From Botryosphaeria dothidea (taxonomy: Eukaryota; Ascomycota; Dothideomycetes; Botryosphaeriales; Botryosphaeriaceae): DNA of 64,000 bases. Below are positions 10,025-19,267 of this stretch, piece after piece. A program made the translations under genes and the position numbers. Position 1 is the stretch's first letter. Every line of letters begins with the position of its first letter. Where the stretch lies: NCBI GenBank assembly GCA_011503125.2, contig WWBZ02000001.1, positions 3,162,001 through 3,226,000 on the forward strand, given 5' to 3'. A model generated the notes under the pieces. It did not search any database, had not been told where the DNA came from, and worked only from the letters and a program-made list of their open reading frames with translations.

Positions 10025-12944
10025 GGTGCAAAACAGCGGTCTTTGGCCAAAAATGCGAAGAGCGCTATAGCAAGGGCTCAGCGACGTATTGTAACGTCGA
10101 AAAAACTCAATTGCTTTTTCATTGGGAGTTATGGTATGCAAGGTCAAGGTAAGGGGTGGAATGGTTCTGGCCTTTTTGCAATGTTTCGGCCGACGTGCGG
10201 CATTATGAATTGACGAAGCAGCAAAATGGTTGGATCTACGTCCCCTCCCCCTCTCTCAAATACGGCGCACAGCAAATTTGGGGGCAATAAGGCGCAGGAT
10301 AGCGGAATCGCTTTTCTCTCTCTCGCTTCAACGGAGCAAAAGGAAAAATACCCCACGTGTTTGGAACAGCTCTTCGCGTTGCAGGTTCGGCGATCTGATT
10401 TGACTGATCTTTTAGCGAATTGGGGAGGTTTTTCTTGTCCGCGGGGAAGCGGTCGATGTGTATTACTATGGTCATTTCGTTTGTTGATTTTCCTTCCGTC
10501 ACTGGCGGCATGAACGGGATGATGATGTCTAAGGTCACGCGTACAGTAGATAAGGCATAAATGCTAAATAGTAAAAAATAACATATAACATCTCTGAAGA
10601 GCTTCGAAGCTTCATGATGATGCAAATGGGTGCTTGTAGAGAGAGGGTTTTGAGTGACCGTCGATCTTCACCTATTTCTAACTACGCTCTGATCTGACAG
10701 GCGTGCCTCGGCTGGGATTTATTGGTTATGGTGAGACGGGCAATGGAGATAACTTGCCGTTTTCTGCACGGAGCATGCAGGTGCGCTCATATGTATATTC
10801 GGCTGTTTGGACATATGTAGGTACTACCACTAACAGATAAGCAGGTACCTGACTGGGATATAGCGCCGTTACCAGCACATCATCACGGATATATACCCTG
10901 ATGCTGAGAGATGGTGATACGGAAGGGAGATGCGGCGGTCTGGTTCGGATTCTCGGACGGATGGGGACTGGTGAACGCGAGCATGGTCTCCGGTGGGATA
11001 GATGGTTTGGGTTGCGAGTACGAAGGGGCGATGACGGTCGCTTTGGGGAGGTGTGTTGATCCTGGGAGTGCCTTGGTAGCTGTTTGAGAGAAGGAGAATG
11101 CGCGAATATTCGGTCGTCTCGAATTGCGCTGGGACAATGGGGGGGCGATATAACGTAATGCTTAGCAAAACAGCACTCGCTACCCGAACGACTCGTTACA
11201 GAGTAGGCACGCTTCCGCTTGACTCATTTTCTATAGGAGGCTACGTTTATGCGTGTCAGGTGCTTTTTTCTTTTCGTGCTGGCTGGTCTGGATCCCCCCC
11301 ACAAACCAGCGACTCTGAGCTGCAGGACAGGCCCCACCATCATGGAGCTACCCCGCTTAAGCTGCCGTTTTAATTCCTTTGGCTGCACACGCGTTGGATC
11401 GCGAATTTGCCGCCTGGGCCCAGCCGAGTGGTCAGGTTTTGCTCGTTCAGGGTCTCCTGCGGACGCATGCAGTATAAGGCCCACTATGACAAGCGCAGAG
11501 TTAAGGTTTCTTTCATGGCTGTTAGCCTTCCGGACTTTGGGACTCGTCCAATTGGGCAGGGGCTGCTGCTCGTGGAGATGCTTCCGAGATCTTGACGGGA
11601 ATCGGCGAATAAATGCCGGGTGAACGTTGCTGCTAAAAAGGTACGTACCGGCCGGGCCGGGTGATCGTTGTTAGTTGGACTTTTAGCACGAGCCTTGCGG
11701 AGAGTTCAAAAGCATTCCCGATGGACCTTTGCAGCAAGGAGGGAAGCTGAACATAGGAAAGCAGTTCCAAACCCCAGATCACGAGCCTGGTACCAATGGT
11801 ATTCCAGCGGCACAGCCGTCTCATATTGTGCGTGAGGAGTTGAAGCGCATTTCCGGACAAGGATGTCATTAGTTATTCTGGACATGTACGCCTGCGTGTC
11901 TGCTTAAGAACCGAACTTTGTATAGACAGGAATGGTGGGCAAGCATAATGAATGCACTACGACAGCTGTGTCGAGAAAGCAGGTTGGACGGGCAAGGCTT
12001 GGTCTCATTGGTCCAAGTGGCGTCGCAGTATATTTGGACGGTCCGTGCCGGACAAGCAAAAGCATGCGCTTACAAATGAGCGTCGATGGCCGAAAATGGA
12101 AGCGGATCGAAAAGCGACAAAAGGAGAAGAAGAGAGCAGAAGTTGATGGACAGGTAGAAAGGGGGAGTTGTTGAGGAAATGAAAAGGCTGTTTCGTTGCG
12201 GCACCAACAAGGCACGGAGGATAGCAGCCATGAGGCATCCTCAGGGAGCTATTCGTCCGACTGCCATCCGTGCCATCCTGCCTGATGCTCATGCCGGCGT
12301 GAGGCATTCATGCCTGATCCGCGTCGCTGCGACTGCCGGCGGCGCTGGTATCGTCATTTGGCGTCCGCCCGATGCAGCGCGCGGCGCGGAGAGAAGGCGG
12401 GGAAGAACATCGAAAAGATGCAATGCGCATGGCGGTGAGGAGTGGAAAAGCGTCACATGGAGGATGGCAATGGCGATATTGAAACGGCGGGCAGCGCGCC
12501 ACGGCATCGCGTTGCGCCACTCGCCGGGCAAAGTGCGACAGGCGCGTCTATAATTGCAGCAGCGATCGCTTACCAAGCCTGGCCTCGTTCCCGGCGTGGC
12601 CCCTCTCGTTTGACTGATTGCTGTCTGACGCAACAGCTGCAGCGCCGCGAGCCAGCCACCTGCACTCTCCCATTGCGACCTTGAACGCGCCCCGGTCCTC
12701 GAAGGCTGCCTGTCTTTCCCGCCGTCGCCTTCAGCCCTCTACATTCCCGACCCTCAGTCCTCTCGACGGCGAGCGCTGCTGCTGTCTTTGTTTTCCGCAT
12801 CGGGCCACAGTCGGAAGCCCAGCGCCGTGCGTGTCCAAGGCAGCGCCCGACGCCCCGTCCACCGCACACGACCGCCGGTCCTCCTCCTCGCTGCTGTCAG
12901 CACCACACAGCAGCCGCCGCGGCTCCAGCAGCACCTGATCCGCC
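10025..12944. other. intergenic region, no gene supported
   Basis: About 2.9 kb between the Zn2Cys6 gene and the TCP11 gene. Open frames are short (up to 129 codons), overlap on both strands and show no recognisable protein. The last 350 nt are CT-rich, consistent with the leader of the downstream gene. Confidence 0.6.
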
Positions 12945-15899
12945 ATGATGCAGCACGCCGACGAGGCGCAGGACAGCCTGCCCGAACTGCAGTCGCCTGC
13001 AACCCCGACCGACCGCCGCTTCGACGACGACGACACTATGGCTCTTTCCGACGACGAGTACACCCTAGATGGCGCCGATCGAGTCCATACTCCTCCTCCG
13101 CGCATAGCCGCACGCTTCTACCGCCCCACCAACGCTCGCCGCAAATCTTCCGCTCAGTCGTCGCGTCGCAACTCCATCTCCTCGACCCATTCGCACCAGA
13201 GCGGCCTTTCCGCTTACCGGTCCACAAACTGCCAAAGCAACCATGTTGCCCAACACCTGCGCCGTGCCTCTATCCTCGAGACCCGCAAGGCCCGCCTGGC
13301 TGACCGCGCCGCTCATGCCGAGCAGGTCCGCCTACGCGCCGCCCTGGCTAAGTCCTCACCGCGCTCTTCCAACAGCGAAGAGAAGGCTCTTGCTGCTCAG
13401 CAGGCCCGTGAGAAGCACCTGGCCCAGGTTGCCGCCGCGTGCGCCGAGGAGGTCCGCCGAGCCAAGAAGGTAGCCGAGGACATAAAGGAAAGGAAAGCTG
13501 CCGAGGAGGCTCGCTACAGGACAGAGATGCAGGAGAAGCTGGCTGAGGCCGAGCGCAGGCGTCAGGAGTACAAGCGCAACCAGCGCCGTCCGCGCACCGC
13601 GAGCGTGCAATCCTCAGAGCCGAAGAAACCGTCTTCGGACTCGGCACCGCCACTGGACGAAGATACCGCTGCCGGACGCATACAGAGAGCTTGGCGCACG
13701 CGCCGCAGGCGCCGCATGGTGGAGTCGTTCTTGGAGCTTGGACTGTCGATCGACAAAGTCCATGATACGAGCTTCGAGGACATCAGCGCTCAAGTAGCAG
13801 AAGAGAGGGTGATTAAAGCCACTGCAGACGTGCTCGACTTGTTCACCCTGCGGGGATCCACCGACGGCTCTATTGCCAACGATCCTGCCGCAATTCGCAC
13901 TTTCCTGAGCGCATACCTGATCTTGGGCCACCCAGCAGCTGTCCTTAGCAGCAAGGACGGCGACCTGGAGCAGGACTTGATAAAGAAGGCCACAGACTTG
14001 ATCATCTCATTTGAGTCGACCTTGTCGAAGCTTTGTCCTTCGAATCGTTATACCCCACCACCAACGCAAATGGAGACCGTGGTGCTTGCTCACAGCGCCT
14101 TCATGACTGCGTTTTCGGACTGGAGAGCGCAGGATTCCCACACGTTCGTCGAAATGATGATCGCCTCGTTCGTCAACCTAGATGCTATTTGGCAGAGCGT
14201 CAAAGATAACACTCGTGGCGAGGTTGCCAACGACTACCGTCAGGGTATTAGGGACAATCAAGTCATTCTTCTCAGCAAGATCCGCAAGCTGGCGGGCCCC
14301 GAACGGGCAAATCAGCTGATCAAGAAAGCCATTCACGAGAGCAGACGAGCGAAAGCGAAGGAAAGGCGTCGGCGACCGGTTGGTGATGTGAGGCCCAGAG
14401 CTGCTGAGAGCGATACTGCATCAGAGACGTCAGAAAACAGCACCGACGCGTCGGCGTCATCGGGGGCCGAACAGACCTCTAGAGGGAGGGATCTGTTGCA
14501 AGAGGATGCGAGCATCACGTCGCAAGGCGACATTGATATTGAGGGGGCTCAAGCTGATGCACTGGCGAAGCTTTTCTCGCCAATGCCCTCGAACAGGGTT
14601 CTTGTGCATGAGCTTGCCATTGACAAGGAGTTTAGGATTGACGAGGCTCAGCCTTCGGAGATCAGGGATTCCCTGAACCGCGAGATTTGTGAGAGCATGA
14701 AGCGCGGTTTCGAACGGGGAGAAGGTGCACCCTGGACCACCGCGATGGCGGACAACATCAGAGGCAAGCTTCTGAGACTGCTGAAGCCGGGCAACTCCAT
14801 GTATAAGCTCATCTCCGAAGCGCTGGATCCCGAGTTCATCTATCAGCAGGCTACCCAGGGTGTGTTTTCTTACGACAAGTTCTACTCGTTCATGGCGTCA
14901 ATCTTGCCTAAGCTATGCGCGCCGTTCAGAGATGCGCAGGTCAAGGCTTTGGCTGAGGAGCTTCAAGAGTCTGGTGATCTCGACCAGATGATTGGAAAGC
15001 TGTTCAGATTGCTTCACATCATCGACCTGCTCGCACTCGACTATCAGAACTACCTGCTCCAGACTATGGCGCCTACTCTCATAAAGGAGGCACCCGGCTA
15101 CGAGCAGCGCGCGTTCGCCCAGGATCTCGAAAATGGCGCCATCTCGCTGCAGAAAACCAAGCGCTGGTTTAGCAGCGCCAGCGTCAATTGCCTTACTGAA
15201 GCCGACCGCCGCGACCCCATCTACGGCCCCCCTACCGCCCAAAAGATTTATGCGCGTGGCCTCGTAGATCTGGCCATCGCAACTCCTCCGTTGCAGGAAT
15301 CAGAGGTTCCCGAGACACTTGCTCTCGACCAAGCCCGTCTCGCTCGCATACGTGAGGATTCCGTTAAAATCACGACCGTCGGAGCAATCTTGCTCACCGC
15401 CAAGAACCTGCTTCGCCGGGATGTACGATCGCAGTGGAAACCAGAGGCTCAGCGAATTTGGACACTTCTCAAAGAGTCCTACCTTAAGGAGGACGGTTCC
15501 ATGCCGCAGAAGGTCCTCTCAGTTCTCGAATCTTCGCATGCCATGCCTCCGAATACTCGCACCCAGCTCAGCAACACCATCACACGTCTGCTCTCACAAG
15601 CTGCCGCCGGCCGTCTTACTGATCCTGTCATGAAAGTGCTCTACGGGCGCTTGAAGACGCATATTTTGACGCGTATCAGCGCCAGCACGAGCGGTGAAAG
15701 GGTTCGTGCGGCGACCGGCGCGAGTGAGGGACTCGCTACAAGCGGATTGCCGGAGTTTGTCGGTCAGGTCGGAGATGTGGTCGAGCAGTTGACGCGGATC
15801 AGCGAGGTCGACAGGAAGGCGCACGGAGTCTGGTATGAGCAGATTGCGGCCGAGGTGGAGAGGATGGGAAGCGAGGAGGAGAGCACTTCTGGGAACTAA
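12945..15899 (+). CDS. TCP11 (T-complex 11 / Sok1) family protein with IQ motif
   Basis: A single-exon gene of 984 residues. The N-terminus is disordered and Ser-rich. Residues about 140-215 form a charged coiled coil rich in Ala, Glu, Lys and Arg. An IQ-type motif (GRIQRAWRTRRRRR, near 245) may bind calmodulin. Another disordered acidic/Ser linker spans about 480-530. The region from about 550 to 960 matches the helical TCP11 domain, which in budding yeast is found in Sok1, a suppressor of loss of cAMP-dependent kinase. The biochemical role of the family is poorly defined. The start at 12945 (MMQHADE) is the first ATG in an open frame after a CT-rich leader, and a second ATG follows directly. 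The long uninterrupted frame and domain order make the gene call secure; the function is inferred from the family. Confidence 0.88.
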   Translation: MMQHADEAQDSLPELQSPATPTDRRFDDDDTMALSDDEYTLDGADRVHTPPPRIAARFYRPTNARRKSSAQSSRRNSISSTHSHQSGLSAYRSTNCQSNHVAQHLRRASILETRKARLADRAAHAEQVRLRAALAKSSPRSSNSEEKALAAQQAREKHLAQVAAACAEEVRRAKKVAEDIKERKAAEEARYRTEMQEKLAEAERRRQEYKRNQRRPRTASVQSSEPKKPSSDSAPPLDEDTAAGRIQRAWRTRRRRRMVESFLELGLSIDKVHDTSFEDISAQVAEERVIKATADVLDLFTLRGSTDGSIANDPAAIRTFLSAYLILGHPAAVLSSKDGDLEQDLIKKATDLIISFESTLSKLCPSNRYTPPPTQMETVVLAHSAFMTAFSDWRAQDSHTFVEMMIASFVNLDAIWQSVKDNTRGEVANDYRQGIRDNQVILLSKIRKLAGPERANQLIKKAIHESRRAKAKERRRRPVGDVRPRAAESDTASETSENSTDASASSGAEQTSRGRDLLQEDASITSQGDIDIEGAQADALAKLFSPMPSNRVLVHELAIDKEFRIDEAQPSEIRDSLNREICESMKRGFERGEGAPWTTAMADNIRGKLLRLLKPGNSMYKLISEALDPEFIYQQATQGVFSYDKFYSFMASILPKLCAPFRDAQVKALAEELQESGDLDQMIGKLFRLLHIIDLLALDYQNYLLQTMAPTLIKEAPGYEQRAFAQDLENGAISLQKTKRWFSSASVNCLTEADRRDPIYGPPTAQKIYARGLVDLAIATPPLQESEVPETLALDQARLARIREDSVKITTVGAILLTAKNLLRRDVRSQWKPEAQRIWTLLKESYLKEDGSMPQKVLSVLESSHAMPPNTRTQLSNTITRLLSQAAAGRLTDPVMKVLYGRLKTHILTRISASTSGERVRAATGASEGLATSGLPEFVGQVGDVVEQLTRISEVDRKAHGVWYEQIAAEVERMGSEEESTSGN

Positions 15900-16870
15900 G
15901 CCTGCGGCTCTATTATTATTGCCCGCTGAGAGGTGTTGATAGACTGATTCTTTGAAGCGCATCGCGTTCCTTTTTATCTTTTCTTTCCGTATCGTTCTTC
16001 CTTGGGTTACTGTCTCTGTTTGCCTTGGGTCCAGATTGTGTACACCGAGCACTTTTCGTCCGGTGTCAGTTTTCATCTTCCGTTTTACGCCCTTTTTGCT
16101 TCGGGTCACATGGGAAACAGGAGCGTTATTGAAATTGGTTTGGCAGGCGTTCATCTTTTCTCCGCGGGTATATACCATCTTTCTGAATTTGCTGGCTTCT
16201 TCGGAAGCCGGCTGTTTTGTCTTCCTGTCTCTCTATTCTTTGTGGCTACTTCGTGGCTACGGCTTGGTTAGAATTGGCTTCTTCGCTTTTTCTGTTGCTC
16301 TTTGCATAGGGTTTTGGGTTTGCCCTCATCTCTTTTTCGTCTCGTGGCTTACGGCTCGTTTTCTCTGGAGATGGTTCAGGCTTTTTTTTTGGGGGGTTCA
16401 AGGATGGGAGACAGATTGATATGTGCACAAAGCTTATAAACGTAGACTCAGGTTGAGAAGGTGGAGAAGCTAAATGTACGATGTTCCTGAACCAACATGC
16501 TGTTTCCCCGGTTCGTTCGACCTAGCCATTTTCATGCATGCATGGCAATGAGCATGCTGCCATTGCGTTCCGCTGCGGCGAAAATTCCGTTCCATGGGAT
16601 TGGAACCCGTCTGCTTAGGAGGTTAACGAACTTCCTATATACAATCTTGAGATCCAATCTACAACATTTGAACTGCAGAAGTCCCTTTTATCCCCCCTAC
16701 TACTTCTGTTTCCTTGCAGTATCTTATATTCACCATTCAAGGCGGGGGGGGAAAAATGCTTAAGCAATATGGCACGACTACTTTTCATTCAGATATTTAT
16801 CCAGAGCTTCAAATGCTCAGGAAATAGAGTGCCATGGCACCACTACGCTCCCATACCTTCCGCTCTTTCC
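15900..16870. other. intergenic region between convergent genes (two 3' UTRs)
   Basis: The TCP11 gene and the aldo-keto reductase gene converge here. The T-rich sequence at 15950-16420 produces a hydrophobic open frame of 155 codons on the plus strand, which I regard as an artefact of the T-rich 3' UTR. No gene is supported. Confidence 0.6.
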
Positions 16871-17995
16871 TTACAACGGCGGGGTATCCGCAAAGCAAGC
16901 GAACATGAAGGCCGCCGGGTACCTCTCGCCCGCGACCTCGATGCTCTCAATAACCTGCCTGATCTCCTTGTCCTCCGCATCGCTCAACTGAATGCTCAAT
17001 GCCTTCAGATTCTCCTGCAGACGCTCCTGCCTTGTCGTGCCGGGAATGGGGATGATGTCCTCCCCCTGCTTCAGCAGCCACGCCAACGTCAACTGGGCGG
17101 CCGTGGCGCCCTTGGCCTTCGCAACGGCCTCGATCTTGTCGACGAGCTGCAGGTTCTTGGGGAAGTTCTCCGGGCTGAAGCGCGGCGCGAAGCGGCGGAA
17201 GTCGTCCTCGGCGAAGTCGTCCGGGGCGCGGACCGCGCCCGACAGCATGCCGCGGCCGATGGGCGAGTAGGCGACGACGGCGGTGCCGAGCTCGCGGCAC
17301 GCTTCCAGGAGGCCGATCTGGGGGCTTTCGATGTCGAGGGCGAAGGGCGAGTATTCGATCTGCACGGCGTCGATGTGGGCGATTTTGGAGGCGCGGCGGA
17401 GCGACTCGGCGCTGCATTCGGAGAGGCCGATGTATTTGATCTTGCCTGCGTTCTTCATGTCGAGCATGGCTTGCACCGTCTTCTCGATGGGCGTCTTGCC
17501 GTCCAGGCGGTGGCAGTAGTACAGGTCGACTTGGGGCAGGCCGAGGCGCTGCAGAGAGCGCGCGAGGGCTTGCTTGGCGTATTCGGGCGAGGAGTCGATG
17601 CTGCGCGAGCCGTCCTCGTGCCGCCTGTTGGCGAACTTGGTCGCGAGGAAGATGTGCTGGCGCTTGTCCGGGTTGGCGGCGAACCACTTGCCCAGCAGGT
17701 CTTCGTTGTCGCCGTACATGTCCGCTGGAGGTGGTTGACTGTTAGTTCCAGGTTTGGTTCACATCAGGGAGCAAGAGATGGGGGCGCGGTCGGGGAAGAG
17801 AGCAATGTAGAAAGTATGCCACATACCAGAGTCCCAGTTCCTTGCGCCCAACTCGTAGGCCTTGTCCAAGAGCGCCAGCCTCTCCGCGTCCGGCTTCGGC
17901 GCGCCGTAGAAGGAACTCAAGCCCATCAGACCCAGGCCAAGCGCCGTGACCTCAGGGCCATTCTTGCCGAGCTTGCGAGTAGGAAGAGTCGTCAT
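16871..17995 (-). CDS. aldo-keto reductase
   Basis: Two exons (17995-17827 and 17724-16871, with a 102-nt intron) give 340 residues, the normal length of the family. Aldo-keto reductases are TIM-barrel NADPH-dependent enzymes that reduce aldehydes and ketones. The catalytic tetrad is visible: Asp55 in NWDS, Tyr60 in DMYG, Lys86 in LATKF and His128 in YYCHR. Splicing joins NWDS to ADMYG and so assembles the active site. Later family features are present: GLSE, QIEYSPF, AYSPIGRG and IPIPGTTR, the last being the usual NADPH-phosphate-binding region. The subfamily looks like the microbial AKR8/AKR13 type (pyridoxal reductase/YakC-like), but the substrate cannot be read from sequence. There is no targeting signal, so it is probably cytosolic. 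A TATAAAG element lies 153 nt upstream. Confidence 0.93.
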
Positions 17996-19267
17996 GTTGG
18001 GTGAAGTTGTGTCGATGATTGTTCGTTAAATACAGTTGGGGGAGTACTCGGTATGGAGAGTTTCGAGAGGAGCTGAAGCAAATTCTCTGCTCTGCTGTCG
18101 GTGGTGAGTAGAGAATCAATCGCATGAAGCAGCGAACGGGAGCCCCTCTTTATACACCCACACCCCCAGCTCTTCTAACTCCGCAAGACGGCAGGCGCGT
18201 TCGATCCTTTCTCCATTCATCTTTGATCCATTGGGCGCCCACCCCAAACCGGAATCCGGTAGCTCAAGGTATCCGGCAGCATGTCAGCTTGTGATTCTAG
18301 TCTCTCTACACACAAAAGCCACAGATTGATGCACAGTTCTCGGGTATTTACTAACCGCGCGCAGCCGCGCAGTGTCCAACAGGAGTTAGATCCATGACGC
18401 AGTTTTGCCCCGCCATCATCCGGGGATAGCACCGGCTAAAGTCCGTCTTTGCTCCGTCAAGTCGTGGCCGCTTCTTCCGTCGAACGGGAACGTGCAACTG
18501 CCCTCCTTCTTTTTGGTTTTGCTTTGTGATTCTCTGGTCCCAAAATTATGCGCGGTGAAGTAGGCTGGCATGCACACATGAAACTCTGTTGTTTCTATTT
18601 GCTGGGCTGGGGCGAGCGTGGCTGCAACATGGGTTCAACTGAGTTTTTGTGGCATGCAGGTGTGAGGGGACATTTGACGGATTTAATCGCCTATCTCCAG
18701 GTCCAGCTCACCGAGGACTGAGCGATGTCCACCTCTTTTAACTCAAGTGCGACTGGCGACTCACTGCAGGTTCGAGCTAGTTGTGGATTTGCAATTGCTT
18801 GCCATTCCTGCCTCTGCGCCATCTCAAGCGGCCGCAGAGCGGCTATGTTTGTGTGTAAGTGGTCGACGAAACTCGCCCGATCTACCACACGTATCTCTCT
18901 ATACATTAATCGAAAATGAAAGTAGGAAGATTTTAAACATCGACAGCAATAGTCGCATCGGGGATGCACCACCGGGGATATCTCTCCTGCAAACGAAAAT
19001 AAAATGTGCACTCGAAGAAAATGCCACCCAGGGACACGTGAAAAAGCCATCCTAACTTTTCTTCGGTCATTTCTCATGAGGTAGAGAGGAAAGGATGCAA
19101 AAATGCAGATCATGAAAACCTCCCGCCGCGACCATGCTGTGCAGATGTATGTAGAAAGATAAAACGAATATGTGAAAAAAGAAACAAACCTCCAACGCCG
19201 TACCCAATGCAGTCATATTTACCAGCGCGAGATATGCCTGTACAGCAATCATGTACGTATGATACCG
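17996..19267. other. intergenic region, aldo-keto reductase promoter and 3' UTR of the fusion gene
   Basis: Holds the promoter of the aldo-keto reductase gene and the downstream sequence of the rhodopsin-MFS gene, both on the minus strand. Only short, overlapping open frames occur and no gene is supported. Confidence 0.55.
18148..18154 (-). promoter_or_regulatory. candidate TATA box of the aldo-keto reductase gene
   Basis: TATAAAG on the minus strand, about 153 nt upstream of the ATG at 17995 and directly beside a C-rich stretch. The position fits a core promoter; the transcription start is not known. Confidence 0.5.

Noticed and set aside
15952..16419. 155-codon hydrophobic plus-strand frame that looks like a membrane protein
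   Set aside because: It sits in the T-rich 3' UTR between convergent genes; T-rich codons give Phe/Leu/Val automatically, and there is no family match.
16585..16632. tRNA-like 3' half on the minus strand (CCTCCTAAGCAG followed by GGGTTCCAATCCC)
   Set aside because: The anticodon and T-loop-like pieces are in the right order, but the stems do not pair properly and no matching 5' acceptor strand or D-arm is found. A simple hairpin (GTTCCA...TGGAAC) explains part of it.
16769..18004. 411-codon plus-strand open frame opposite the aldo-keto reductase
   Set aside because: It is the antisense of a well-supported enzyme gene with all four catalytic residues; the open antisense frame follows from GC-rich codon use and shows no protein similarity.
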